Shown in pieces: positions 44,004-53,215 of a stretch of DNA of 64,000 nt (its first letter is position 1; every line of letters begins with the position of its first letter). This DNA is from JAFEDN01 sp963795715. GTDB taxonomy: Bacteria > Pseudomonadota > Gammaproteobacteria > Coxiellales > Coxiellaceae. The notes below the pieces were generated by a model. That model searched no databases. It was not told where the DNA came from and was given only the letters and a program-made list of their open reading frames with translations. The stretch is taken from assembly GCA_963795715.1 (NCBI GenBank), contig CAWCIY010000003.1:372001-436000 (forward strand), written 5' to 3'. The position numbers were made by a program, and so were the translations under genes.

Positions 44004-44767
44004 AAGGTTAGTAAAGATAATAATTGTCCCTGTTTTTCCAAAAGTTCAGGCTTGTTTGGCAAACGTGGTTTAGGAGACTCCATTTGTATGGGTTTACTCA
44101 ATTGAGCTGGAGATCCGTTCAAGGTATAAATATAATCTCCAAGCCGCAAAGCCTCGAGTGGATCATGGGTTACTAAAAGGACGGTTCTGCCCATCAAACA
44201 TCGGATCGCCAAATCTTGCAGTTTTAGCCGGGTCAGCGCATCCAATGCTGAAAAAGGCTCATCCATCAGGACTAACGGTTTATTTTCCAATAAAGTTCTC
44301 ACCAACGCGACTCGTTGCCGCATTCCCCCAGAAAGTTGCCCCACCCGCATGTAAGTTGCTTGCTCTAAACTGACTTCTTTTAACAAGGTGTTTGCTAGAT
44401 CAAGATCTTGCTCAGCAATCGGTTGACCACGAAGCCGAAAACCAATCAACACATTTTCTAACACATTCAACCATGGCATTAACAAATCCTGCTGCGCCAT
44501 GTAGGCTACTCTCCCAAGCAAAGGTTGATTGTCAGAAGTGAGTAGATTTACTTTTGTGGCTACTGACTCAGCCCCTGTGGGTAAACCTGCTAAAAATTTC
44601 AGCAAGGTGCTTTTCCCCACGCCGCTGCTGCCTAAAACGCAGGTCCAACTCCCGGGCTTTAATTCTAAATTAAAATGATCAAATAAAGCACGGTTTTGGT
44701 AGTTCAAAGATAAATCTTGTAAGCTAACTCCCAACGCATTGGGTTTATATGGACTAGTATTCTTCAT
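44000..44767 (-). CDS. ABC transporter ATP-binding protein, ThiZ-like
   Basis: The 255-residue protein has all nucleotide-binding motifs: Walker A GSSGVGKSTLL, the signature LSGGMRQRVALVR, Walker B PLVLMDEPFSALD and the switch histidine in LLVTHDPLEAL. It powers the import system encoded just downstream. It is the first gene of the operon, which reads away from the membrane protein gene at 44876. Length is normal for the SsuB/TauB/ThiZ group. Confidence 0.92.
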   Translation of the reverse strand: MKNTSPYKPNALGVSLQDLSLNYQNRALFDHFNLELKPGSWTCVLGSSGVGKSTLLKFLAGLPTGAESVATKVNLLTSDNQPLLGRVAYMAQQDLLMPWLNVLENVLIGFRLRGQPIAEQDLDLANTLLKEVSLEQATYMRVGQLSGGMRQRVALVRTLLENKPLVLMDEPFSALDALTRLKLQDLAIRCLMGRTVLLVTHDPLEALRLGDYIYTLNGSPAQLSKPIQMESPKPRLPNKPELLEKQGQLLSLLTL

Positions 44768-44875
44768 TCAATACGGTTGCAAGTTTGAGATACCAATAAA
44801 ATCAAGTTAAAGTATATCTTTATTATTGAGTTTAATAAACTCCCAGGATAACCTCTAATCTGGCAAAGGGCTCAT

Positions 44876-46651
44876 ATGGAGATAAATGCAAATCAAAAAA
44901 AAATGAAGCCAAAATGGCAAGACATACTTTTTATTTATCTGGCTTACCTTATATTAACTTCAGCAATGACCTCTCCCATCGCCTCCTATAAACTCATTCC
45001 AGGGGAAAACACTGACTTTCCGACACATATCGGAAGCATTATTCAAGCAAAAATGGCTCTAGACCAACATCAATACCCACCACGCACCGGCCCTTGGGAA
45101 GACCACGGCTGGGGTAATGCCTGGTTTCAATTTTATGCACCCATCCCTCACACCTTTGCAGCGATTATTTACCGCACATTCTCACCTCGAAATCCATTCA
45201 TCGCTTTCAAAGTAGTCATTTGGATCGCTTTATTTATAAGTGGTGTTTTTATTTACAAATTAACGGATTGGTTTTTAGATTCTAAAATTACTGCCTTTTT
45301 ATCGGGCGTGGTTTATATGACGGCTCCTTACTTTCTCATCAATATCAATGTCAGAGGAGATTTTAAAGAAGCGATCGCCCAAGGTCTTTTACCCATGGTA
45401 ATATTTTTTACTTTACGCAATTTTTTGGATAAAACAACTCTTTCACGATTTTTTCTAACCGCTGCGCTCTGGGGTGTATTGGCTTGCACTTGTCTGCTCA
45501 CTTTTATTTACAGTTCGTTATTCGTAGGATTACTATTAATTTTCATCACTGTTTGTAACCGGCATCGTTGGAAAAGTTTTTTATTGACCAGTTTGGCCTA
45601 TGTTTATGCCTGCGTCTTAGCACTGTGGTTTTTAGCGCCCGCCGGTCTAATGGAAAGCTATCTGCAAATTGATAATGAATTGATGGACCCTATTAAAAAT
45701 AATTTGTTTACCGGTTTATCCACTTTATTGTCTCCAACAGCAGTCAGCCCTGTGCCTGCCGATCCTTGGTGGCGCAGCTTGCACCTCTATCCAGCCATAG
45801 GTTGGCCGATATTAACTGCTGTAGGCGTCCTGATTTATGCATTGATCACTCGCAGACTCCCTCTAAACCGGGAAAAGAAAACTTTGCTGATCTCCTTACT
45901 CATATTATTATTTTCAGCATTTACTATGACCTGGTCCTTATTGGATTTTTGGAGCTTGCTGCCAAAATTTTTGACGGTAACACAATTTCCGTACCGTTTA
46001 TTAACCCAAGTTATGTGGATAGGAACTATTCTATTTGGTTTTGCCTTTTATTGGCTTTTTGATAAGCAAGTGAATATTCGCCACGCCATCTTAGGCTTTT
46101 TAGTACTTGGAATCTTTGCGGGCTCCTGGTTACCCACCGAAGGATCAGGAAAAAACAATATTTATATTAAAGAGTTGATAAACTCGCCCAGTTTTGACTA
46201 TGGAAAGAATGAGTATTTACCCGAAATGAGTAAGTTTAAAAAAGAGATAATGCCCCTTTCTTCACCTAATCTGGATGTCTCCACTACCTCCCAAGTATGC
46301 GGACATGAAAATAACAAAACCATTTGCCAAATTAATCTTAAAGAAAACACTTTAGTCCAACTCCCGGTGTTGTATTATCCCAAGCTATTGGATATACGTA
46401 TAAATGGCCAAAAGATAGCTTATTTTCCTAGTCAACACCAAAGCTATCTACTAGCCACCCTTAAATTAGCTCCAGGAAATTACTTGATTCAATCTTATTT
46501 TCGAGGTTTCTGGTGGGCTAATTGGATCAGCGGAATCGCCTGGTTATTTTGTTTCTTAGCCTTGATGAGTTTGTTGGCTCATAAATGCATCACCTATCTG
46601 CTGCTAAGATCAGTAATTCCCGCTGAGGATAAAATGAATTTAAGGGGCTGA
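44876..46651 (+). CDS. Multispanning membrane protein, PTPS-related/GT-C-like
   Basis: The 591-residue protein has about eleven hydrophobic segments. The first loop after segment 1 carries MTSPIASYKLIPGENTDFPT and QYPPRTGPWEDHGWGNAWFQ, the pattern of membrane proteins annotated with a 6-pyruvoyl-tetrahydropterin synthase-related domain, which resemble GT-C glycosyltransferases. A soluble stretch (residues about 425-530) precedes the last segment (FWWANWISGIAWLFCFLALM). A role in envelope glycan building is possible. The gene breaks the usual recF-gyrB adjacency. The frame is intact although genes on both sides are damaged. Confidence 0.75.
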   Translation: MEINANQKKMKPKWQDILFIYLAYLILTSAMTSPIASYKLIPGENTDFPTHIGSIIQAKMALDQHQYPPRTGPWEDHGWGNAWFQFYAPIPHTFAAIIYRTFSPRNPFIAFKVVIWIALFISGVFIYKLTDWFLDSKITAFLSGVVYMTAPYFLININVRGDFKEAIAQGLLPMVIFFTLRNFLDKTTLSRFFLTAALWGVLACTCLLTFIYSSLFVGLLLIFITVCNRHRWKSFLLTSLAYVYACVLALWFLAPAGLMESYLQIDNELMDPIKNNLFTGLSTLLSPTAVSPVPADPWWRSLHLYPAIGWPILTAVGVLIYALITRRLPLNREKKTLLISLLILLFSAFTMTWSLLDFWSLLPKFLTVTQFPYRLLTQVMWIGTILFGFAFYWLFDKQVNIRHAILGFLVLGIFAGSWLPTEGSGKNNIYIKELINSPSFDYGKNEYLPEMSKFKKEIMPLSSPNLDVSTTSQVCGHENNKTICQINLKENTLVQLPVLYYPKLLDIRINGQKIAYFPSQHQSYLLATLKLAPGNYLIQSYFRGFWWANWISGIAWLFCFLALMSLLAHKCITYLLLRSVIPAEDKMNLRG

Positions 46652-46684
46652 AATATTGGAGTAATTTCTCATAATGAAAAATAA

Positions 46685-46835
46685 TTTTCGCAGAAAATTC
46701 TCTGCGCCATGGGGGATCGCAAGGGGGAGCAGCGCGAAGCGCTCCCCCTTCATTCCGAGCATCGGCTCCGCCGAGCGCAGGATATAAACAGGAAGCAATT
46801 CCCGCTGTACTCAGCGGGAATTGCTGAAAAAAGAT
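46685..46835 (+). repeat. Dispersed palindromic element, copy D (between membrane protein gene and gyrB)
   Basis: It starts ATAATTTTCGCAGAAAA like copy A, continues CATGGGGGATCGCAAG, a stem GGGGGAGC/GCGCTCCCCC, CCTTCATTCCGAGC, a stem ATCGGC/GCCGAG, and ends with GCAATTCCCGCTG paired to CAGCGGGAATTGC. It lies just before gyrB and may sit in its leader. Confidence 0.85.
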
Positions 46836-46882
46836 CCTTTACGTGGCTTTATCCGGTCAAATTTGATATAATTTCAACCTCA

Positions 46883-49324
46883 TGGATAAAGCTCAACCAC
46901 AGATAATTCATATGATTCCTCGAGCATTCAAGTCCTTCGAGGGCTGGATGCCGTACGTAAACGTCCCGGCATGTATATCGGCGATACCGATGACGGTTCC
47001 GGCTTGCATCACATGGTTTTTGAAGTCGTCGACAACGCCATTGACGAAGCATTAGCCGGGTATTGCACCAATATTACCGTGATCATCCATGCCGATGGCT
47101 CAGTCTCCGTTCGCGATAATGGCCGCGGCATTCCCACCGATATCCACCAAGAAGAAGGCCGTTCCGCCGCTGAAGTCATTATGACAGTCCTACATGCCGG
47201 CGGTAAATTTGATAAAAAATCTTATAAAGTCGCCGGGGGATTACATGGCGTCGGTGTTTCCGTCGTCAATGCGTTATCTGAAGATTTATATCTTAAAAAT
47301 TTATCAGCACGGCAAAATCTATGAGCAACATTACCGGCTGGGAGAGCCCCAAGCGCCCTTAGCCGTCACCGGCAATAGCAATGAAACCGGCACTGAAGTC
47401 CGCTTTAAACCCAGCCCCACTATTTTTACTAATATCGAATTTCAATATGATATTTTAGCGAAACGTTTACGTGAGTTATCATTTTTAAATTCAGGCGTCA
47501 GAATTGAGTTATTCGAAGAAGCCACCGGCAAAAAAGATGTTTTTGAATACGAAGGCGGTATCAAAGCCTTTGTGCAGCATCTAAATCGCAATAAAACCCC
47601 AATCCATCCCGATGTTTTTTATTTTACCCAGGAAAAAGAGGATATTGTGGTGGAATTGGCCATGCAATGGAATGATGGCTTTACAAGAAACCATGTTTTG
47701 TTTCACCAATAATATTCCTCAACGTGACGGCGGCACCCATTTGGCCGGTTTGCGCGGCGCATTAACCCGCACTTTAAATAGTTATATCGAAACCGAAGGT
47801 TTTACCAAAAAAGATAAAATCGCCACCACCGGCGATGATGCTCGAGAAGGTTTAACCGCCGTATTATCAGTTAAAGTGCCTGACCCTAAATTTTCTTCAC
47901 AAACCAAAGACAAATTGGTTTCTTCTGAAGTAAAACCGGTGGTTGAATCTTGCGTATCGGCAAAATTGCAGGAATTTCTATTAGAAAATCCCGCGCAAGC
48001 CAAAGCCATCGTCATGAAAATGATTGATGCCGCTCGCGCCCGTGAAGCTGCGCGCAAAGCCCGGGACATGACTCGGCGTAAAAACGTCCTGGATATTGCC
48101 GGTTTACCTGGAAAATTAGCGGATTGCCAAGAAAAAGATCCGGCTTTATGCGAATTATTCTTAGTGGAAGGTGATTCAGCAGGCGGCTCCGCCAAACAAG
48201 CGCGCGATCGCCGCAATCAAGCCATTCTTGCCATTGAAAGGCAAAATTCTTAATGTCGAAAAAGCCCGGTTTGATAAAATGCTGGCTTCCGTCGAAGTAG
48301 GCACTTTGATCACCGCCATGGGTTGCGGCATTGGCCGCGAAGAATATAATCCTGATAAATTACGCTATCATCGCATCATCATCATGACCGACGCCGACGT
48401 TGACGGCTCGCATATTCGCACTTTATTACTGACTTTTTCTACCGGCAAATGCCTGAATTGATTGAGCGCGGCCATATTTATATCGCTCAACCGCCCTTAT
48501 ATAAAGTCAAACGCGGCAAACAAGAGCAATACTTGAAAGACGATGAAGCCATGGATAATTATTTGTTGCAGCTTGCTCTGGACGAAGCTAAAGTTACATC
48601 CTCAATGCTCATGCGCCGGCAATTGCCAGCAACTGCTCTGGAAACTATCGCCCAACATTACCGCCGGGCATTGCATAGCCAACAACGATTATCGCGTTTT
48701 TTCCCCAATTTGATGTTTAGAAGCCATGCTGACTGTTCCTCCGCTAACCAGTGCACAATTGAGTGATGCCCAGCCAGTCCAAACCTGGATTCAGGCTCTA
48801 CAAACTAGAGGTAAACAAGACCGCTGACTGAACCAGGCTTAATTTATCAAATCAGCATGGTGACTGATGAAGAGAAAAAATCTTTTTATCCAAAAATCAC
48901 TGTAAAACATCATGGTTTTGGCAAAGATTATTTATTAAAAAATGAAATTCTCAATTCCAATGATTACAAATTTATTATCGAATCCCAGCGAGAAATCACC
49001 GGATTATTAGAAAAAGATGCTTATATTGAACGTGGAGAAAAACGTTATCCCGTTGCTGATTTCAGCCAAGTTTATGCTTGGTTATCTAGAAGAAGCTAAA
49101 AAAGGTTTGGTGATTTCTCGTTACAAAGGTTTAGGAGAAATGAACCCCGACGCAACTGTGGGATACCACCATGGACCCGCAAACTCGCCGTCTTACTGAA
49201 AGTAAATATTCACGACGCCGTCGCCGCCGACGAAATCTTTACTACCCTGATGGGCGATCAAGTCGAACCCCGCCGCCAATTTATCGAAGAAAACGCCCTG
49301 AGCGCAGAAAATATCGACGTTTAA
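46883..49324 (+). pseudogene. gyrB: DNA gyrase subunit B, frame broken by many small indels
   Basis: GyrB is the ATPase half of gyrase. From ATG at 46883 (MDKAQPQI) the frame breaks at once; one more A in the AA run at about 46907-46911 would give the expected SYDSSSIQVLRGLDAVRKRP. Later pieces in changing frames are GDTDDGSGLHHMVFEVVDNA, ELFLVEGDSAGGSAKQARDR, RIIIMTDADVDGSHIRTLLL, ISRYKGLGEMNPD and FIEENALSAENIDV at the end. All functional motifs are present, including the ATP-site EVVDNAIDEA. At least eight breaks occur in 2.4 kb, near 46910, 47300, 47700, 48240, 48440, 48720, 48830, 49080 and 49150. Conservation between breaks argues against real decay. Confidence 0.9.
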
Positions 49325-49476
49325 CTGTCAAGCATAAATTTCAACTTAATATTGTAAAAAATAAGGTTTCTTGTTATTCTTAAAGAAAATTTTTACTGTA
49401 TTTTCTTTTGCAGAAGCTTATAGAATAATAAATATGTTACATATTATTGCATGGACGCAAATCAAGGTGAAGCATT

Positions 49477-49710
49477 ATGGCTGTTAAAGGCACTAAAAAC
49501 CCTAGTAATACATTATTAACTCTCGAAATTGATAATGGAGATTTAACTAAATTAGAAAGCGTTATGGAAAAATGGTCATTTAAAGATTATCAAAGCTTAT
49601 TTAGATTTGCGATAAGTGTACTCATTCTTACTGATGATAAATCAATCTCTATAAAAATGAATGGTGTAGAAAAAAACATTACCCCTGCCAAGGATCTTAC
49701 TAAGGAATAG
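49477..49710 (+). CDS. Small hypothetical protein, first of a pair
   Basis: The 77-residue protein (MAVKGTKNPSNTLLTLEIDN) has a ribbon-like strand near the N-terminus (TLLTLEIDNGDLTKLESVME) and a following helix (WSFKDYQSLFRFAISVLILT), which could be a ribbon-helix-helix-like fold. AAGGTGAA precedes the ATG. Three bases after its stop the next gene starts. The pair has the size and spacing of a toxin-antitoxin module, but I recognise neither member. Confidence 0.6.
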   Translation: MAVKGTKNPSNTLLTLEIDNGDLTKLESVMEKWSFKDYQSLFRFAISVLILTDDKSISIKMNGVEKNITPAKDLTKE

Positions 49711-49713
49711 ATC

Positions 49714-50040
49714 ATGGCCAATAGTAAGGATGATGACTTTGATCCAAAGCAGGCTATTAGTGAATTATCTGCAAGTATTCAACAACCAGATAGATTTGCT
49801 CAAATATTTTGTGAGGCTGCAAAAAAGCAAAAAGCCATAGACGAAGTATTAAAAGAAACTTTTAGGAATTTAATAAAAAATGACCCAGATACACAAAATA
49901 TTATAAAAGGTTTTATCCGCGAAGTTGAGAAAGAAGATTTTAAATCTTGGATAAAGAGAGTTGGGAGAGGTTTATCTTATTTATTTGCTTTAATAGCAGG
50001 TGCTGTAATGCAAGCTTTACTAAGGAAATTTTCCGGTTAA
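49714..50040 (+). CDS. Small hypothetical protein with C-terminal membrane helix
   Basis: The 108-residue protein starts MANSKDDDFDPKQAISELSA, is helical and charged for 80 residues, and ends with a hydrophobic stretch (GLSYLFALIAGAVMQALLRK) that could anchor it in the membrane tail-first. It lies three bases after its partner and is surely co-transcribed. The lone C-terminal hydrophobic segment would suit a membrane-acting toxin or an anchored sensor. No family match is known to me. Confidence 0.6.
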   Translation: MANSKDDDFDPKQAISELSASIQQPDRFAQIFCEAAKKQKAIDEVLKETFRNLIKNDPDTQNIIKGFIREVEKEDFKSWIKRVGRGLSYLFALIAGAVMQALLRKFSG

Positions 50041-50050
50041 AAATCTTTAG

Positions 50051-50110
50051 TCAGCAAAACAGTTACTAAAGCAGATAAACGCAACTATTTTTTTGTGTCC
50101 CAGACGTTGC
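50051..50110 (+). pseudogene. Fragment of a second Tae4-like gene
   Basis: About 60 bases match the tae4 gene at 50870-50933, including AGCAAAACAGTTAC and GCAGATAAACGCAACTATTT, with one lost base that breaks the frame. The rest of the 620-base gap to 50663 has no intact gene; it also contains TCGTGGTCAG, like the decayed stretch at 9960, but nothing I can name. Confidence 0.65.
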
Positions 50111-50663
50111 ATTTTGCCCTTGGCCCACAACACAGGTTTAGCCACAGTTATGGCTGAACCTGCGCATGGCGCCTCGGCTTTACATTCTAACCTTTTGACA
50201 TTTTCCTTTGCCTCAGAACTCCCTAAAAAAGAACTGATGGCGAATGCGCTAATCCATTGAGCTAAAAGGTTGAAGGTCAGCAACCAGATTAGTCAATGGA
50301 AAAGTCAGTGCACAGACAAATCGCTTGATTAGGTCAAGGAAAAGTCGTTCATTCGCCGCAAGCTCTTGCAGCCCAAGATTTGAAGAAAACCCAAGAATGT
50401 TTATAATGCCGATAGCCATGGTATCTACTCTTTATAGGTACTCGTGGTCAGTGCCCATCCAATGCCAATCATTGGATGGTGCACGCTTATTCTACTCAAT
50501 TCATTTTTAGAAAACAATCATCAGCGCATTGACGTACGCCTGTCCCAAGTTCCGAACATAGGTTATTCATAGTTATTCATCATTCCCCGACTTATAAAAT
50601 TATATTATTGTAAGTTATAAATAAGTTTGGTATATTGTAAACAATAATTTTCCAGGAGGAAAT

Positions 50664-51167
50664 ATGACAAGACCTTATTTTGCAGTAGCTTGGAATGCCT
50701 CGCTTAAAATTTATGATGCTCAAAATCCTTTAGAAAAAGTCGCTAAAGTCATTGGTGGCCATGTTGCTATTAATATTCATGCACCTCCACCCAGGAATTG
50801 GAAAAACGCTTGTGCGGTAAGAATGAGTTATATTCTTAACCAGTCGGGAATCTTCATCCCTGCTACAGGTAGCAAAACAGTTACCGGAGCAGATAAACGC
50901 AACTATTTTTTTCGTGTCCCTGACGTTATTAATTTTCTGAAACAAGTTTGGGGAAAGCCTGATTCAATCGTTCCATATCCCCCTGCGGGTGGGGGTTCAG
51001 CTTTGACGGGAAAAAAAGGAGTCATTCTTTTCGAAATAAGCGGGTGGAGTGATGCGCTTGGACACGCTACCCTTTGGAATGGAAGCTTTTGCTATGATCA
51101 TTGTTATTTCAATGAACCAGAAGCCCGCTACAAAACAAACCAGGCCAACTTCTGGAGTCTCTCATGA
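50664..51167 (+). CDS. Tae4-family type VI secretion amidase effector
   Basis: The 167-residue protein follows the Tae4 pattern. NACAVRMSYILNQSGIFIP carries the catalytic Cys (about residue 49), RNYFFRVPDVINFLKQVWGK is the central signature, and SGWSDALGHATLWNGSFCYD carries the catalytic His (about residue 134). Tae4 enzymes cut the D-Glu-mDAP bond of peptidoglycan in rival cells after injection by a type VI machine. AGGAGG precedes the ATG. The next gene, overlapping by four bases, encodes its immunity protein. No type VI structural gene is in the window, so the delivery route is unknown. Confidence 0.88.
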   Translation: MTRPYFAVAWNASLKIYDAQNPLEKVAKVIGGHVAINIHAPPPRNWKNACAVRMSYILNQSGIFIPATGSKTVTGADKRNYFFRVPDVINFLKQVWGKPDSIVPYPPAGGGSALTGKKGVILFEISGWSDALGHATLWNGSFCYDHCYFNEPEARYKTNQANFWSLS

Positions 51168-51631
51168 TCCGGCTTATATTAATAGCAGTGTTGCTTATTT
51201 GTTTTGAAACTGGTCTAGCAAATCCACATTCTCCGGAAGGACCTACACGCAGCTATGCGCAAAATTACCAAGACATGATATTAGCCAGTTGCATTGCCAG
51301 GGCTTATAAGAACGATTCAATAGCCGGGAAGGATGCTAATTACAGCGCCAGTGTTTTTGTTGATTGGACACTCTATGACGTGGAGAAAAGTTCCGAAGCC
51401 ATAGACCAATTAATCAATCGTTTTTTAGCCCGAGACTATCATAATCCACTGGTAGAATATCAAGGCATTCAGTTTAATTTACTTAAGTGCATGGACTTAT
51501 ATCACAGCCGGGAATTAGCCGATCAAGTTAAAAAATTTGTTCCCAATCCCCGGCATACTTTTAAACAAGATTATCCACCCTCTTCAATTAAAACACCTTT
51601 ATTGTGGCACGTTTTTTTTACCTGGACGTAG
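51164..51631 (+). CDS. Tai4-family immunity protein
   Basis: The 155-residue protein has a signal peptide (LILIAVLLICFETGLANP) and a Tai4 body: SYAQNYQDMILASCIARAYK, VDWTLYDVEKSSEAIDQLIN, RDYHNPLVEYQGIQFNLLKC and MDLYHSRELADQVKKFVPNP. Tai4 sits in the periplasm and blocks Tae4. It overlaps the effector gene by four bases (ATGA). The last 25 residues (SSIKTPLLWHVFFTWT) do not fit the family, and a minus-strand frame overlaps them, so the natural end may have been replaced by later rearrangement. Confidence 0.85.
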   Translation: MIRLILIAVLLICFETGLANPHSPEGPTRSYAQNYQDMILASCIARAYKNDSIAGKDANYSASVFVDWTLYDVEKSSEAIDQLINRFLARDYHNPLVEYQGIQFNLLKCMDLYHSRELADQVKKFVPNPRHTFKQDYPPSSIKTPLLWHVFFTWT

Positions 51632-51786
51632 CACCAGGCGCAGAACGGCGTATGTGTTTCCAAGAAACGGGGATGGTTCTCCCAAAAATCGCGGGGCGAT
51701 TTCTCTTGTGTAGTCAGCAATTTCCCACCTACAGCCATGCGATCCACCATTCGTTTAAAATTATTCATGCGATTATTACTTGTCAT
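51571..51786 (-). CDS. Possible small protein, unknown
   Basis: A 71-residue minus-strand frame starts MTSNNRMNNFKRMVDRMAVG with a strong GAGGAG seven bases before the ATG. It contains PRDFWENHPRFLETHTPFCA and two cysteines spaced CAWC. It overlaps the 3' end of the immunity gene by 61 bases tail to tail, so its own C-terminus may be truncated or displaced. Only the ribosome binding site and composition support it. Confidence 0.4.
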   Translation of the reverse strand: MTSNNRMNNFKRMVDRMAVGGKLLTTQEKSPRDFWENHPRFLETHTPFCAWCYVQVKKTCHNKGVLIEEGG

Positions 51787-51878
51787 GTATATTCTCCTCA
51801 AATATAATATCTACCTTTTTACACAATAACTTTTTAAGATTAAAGAAATCTGAAGATTTGATTATCAAAGCCTTAACT

Positions 51879-52679
51879 ATGGAAATATTTATTAAAAAAC
51901 CCAAGGAGTTCCCCCTGAAGGGAACTCCTCTTTGCGCGATGGGGGATCGCAAGGGGGAGAATCGCGATTCTACCCCTTCATTCCGAGCAATCGGCTTTGC
52001 CGACGCGCAGGATATTAAATCGTCTAAAAAAGCCATTGTTTTACATTCTGGAGGTATGGATTCCTCCCTTTGCCTGGCTGTGGCCATCGAGGAATGGGGA
52101 AGAGAACAGATTTTAAGCTTGTCATTACGGTACGGACAAAGCCATAACCGGGAACCCAGCAAGCCGCTCGAATTTGCCAAGATTGGAAAGTGGATCATAC
52201 CGAAATCAGCTTAGATTTTTTTCAGCAAATCACTCAAAGTGCTTTGCTCAACCGGCATAGCCCCATCCAACATGCTCAAGAACAAACCCCTGCCAACACC
52301 ATGGTATCAGGCCGCAATGGAATAATGGCTCAAATTGCCGGAATTCATGCCCAAAAATTAAATGCTCTTGCATTTATATGGGTGTGATCGAGGTCGAATC
52401 GACATCAGGTTACCGCGATTGTTCCCGGACTATATCAATTTCATTCAAGAGTTACTGAGGCTAGATTTAGCCGATCCCCATTTTGAATTCACACCCCGTT
52501 AATTAGTATGACTAAGAAAGGAAACCATGGAATTAGCCTATGAATTAGAGATTTTGGAATATTTACTCCAAGAAACCATTACTTGTTATAAGGGCATTCC
52601 TCATTACGGCTGTCAAGTTTGTCCCGCCTGTCAGTTAAGAAATGAAGGGGTGCAGCAGTTCCTCACTGCGCATCCTTAA
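51879..52679 (+). pseudogene. queC: 7-cyano-7-deazaguanine synthase-like protein, with an in-frame element and frameshifts
   Basis: QueC makes preQ0 for queuosine in tRNA. The proposed ATG at 51879 gives MEIFIKKP, then about 38 residues encoded by the dispersed element, then SSKKAIVLHSGGMDSSLCLA, the PP-loop ATPase motif. A frame break at about 52185 leads to NTMVSGRNGIMAQIAGIHAQ, another at about 52375 to MGVIEVESTSGYRDCSR, and a third before the C-terminal zinc site TCYKGIPHYGCQVCPACQLR. All the functional parts are there. The breaks are small indels like those in gyrB. Start choice is uncertain because the element has rebuilt the 5' end. Confidence 0.8.
51905..52018 (+). repeat. Dispersed palindromic element, copy E, at the 5' end of queC
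   Basis: It runs GGAGTTCCCCCTGAAGGGAA through ATGGGGGATCGCAAG, the palindrome AGAATCGCGATTCT and the stem ATCGGC/GCCGAC to GCGCAGGATATTAAA. The last hairpin seen in copies B and D is missing. It is read in the same frame as copy C. Confidence 0.88.
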
Positions 52680-52716
52680 TTTAATCTACCTTATCAACCA
52701 GAGTTGCGGAGGCATA

Positions 52717-53215
52717 ATGGATAAACAAATTTTAGTCGGCGTGATTATGGGTTCTCAAAGTGATTGGCAAATTCTCATGCACACAGCGGAAACCTTGGAT
52801 GTTTTACAAATTAGTTATCGAAGCTGAAATCGTCTCAGCTCACCGTACTCCCGATAAACTATTTCAATATGCCGAGCAAGCGCAAGAGCGCGGGTTGAAA
52901 ATAATCATTGCCGGAGCCGGAGGCGCGGCACATTTACCAGGCATGATTGCGGCGAAAACTTTATTACCCGTGCTGGGTGTGCCGGTGATCTCTCAGCCTT
53001 TGGGCGGCATTGATTCCTTATTATCCATTGTCCAGATGCCGGCAGGCATTCCCGTGGCCACACTAGCCATTGGCAAAGCCGGTGCGATCAACGCCGCATT
53101 GCTAGCAGGAGCGATACTGGGAAATCAATATCCCCCGATCCAAGCGGCTTTAAAACAATACCGGGAGCAACAAACTCAAAAAATTCTTAATAATCCCCAT
53201 CCGGAAAAAATATGA
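52717..53215 (+). pseudogene. purE: N5-carboxyaminoimidazole ribonucleotide mutase, one frameshift
   Basis: PurE catalyses a step of purine synthesis (N5-CAIR to CAIR). From the ATG at 52717, with GGAGG before it, the protein reads MDKQILVGVIMGSQSDWQIL, the family start. One extra C at about 52819, in TTATCGAAGC, breaks the frame; without it the expected SYEAEIVSAHRTPDKL appears. The rest (IIIAGAGGAAHLPGMIAAKT, GVPVISQPLGGIDSLLSIVQ) is complete. The span is one base longer than a whole number of codons. It overlaps purK by four bases. Confidence 0.9.

Noticed and set aside
46709..46906. Plus-strand open frame before gyrB
   Set aside because: It is made almost entirely of the dispersed element, which is naturally open in several frames.
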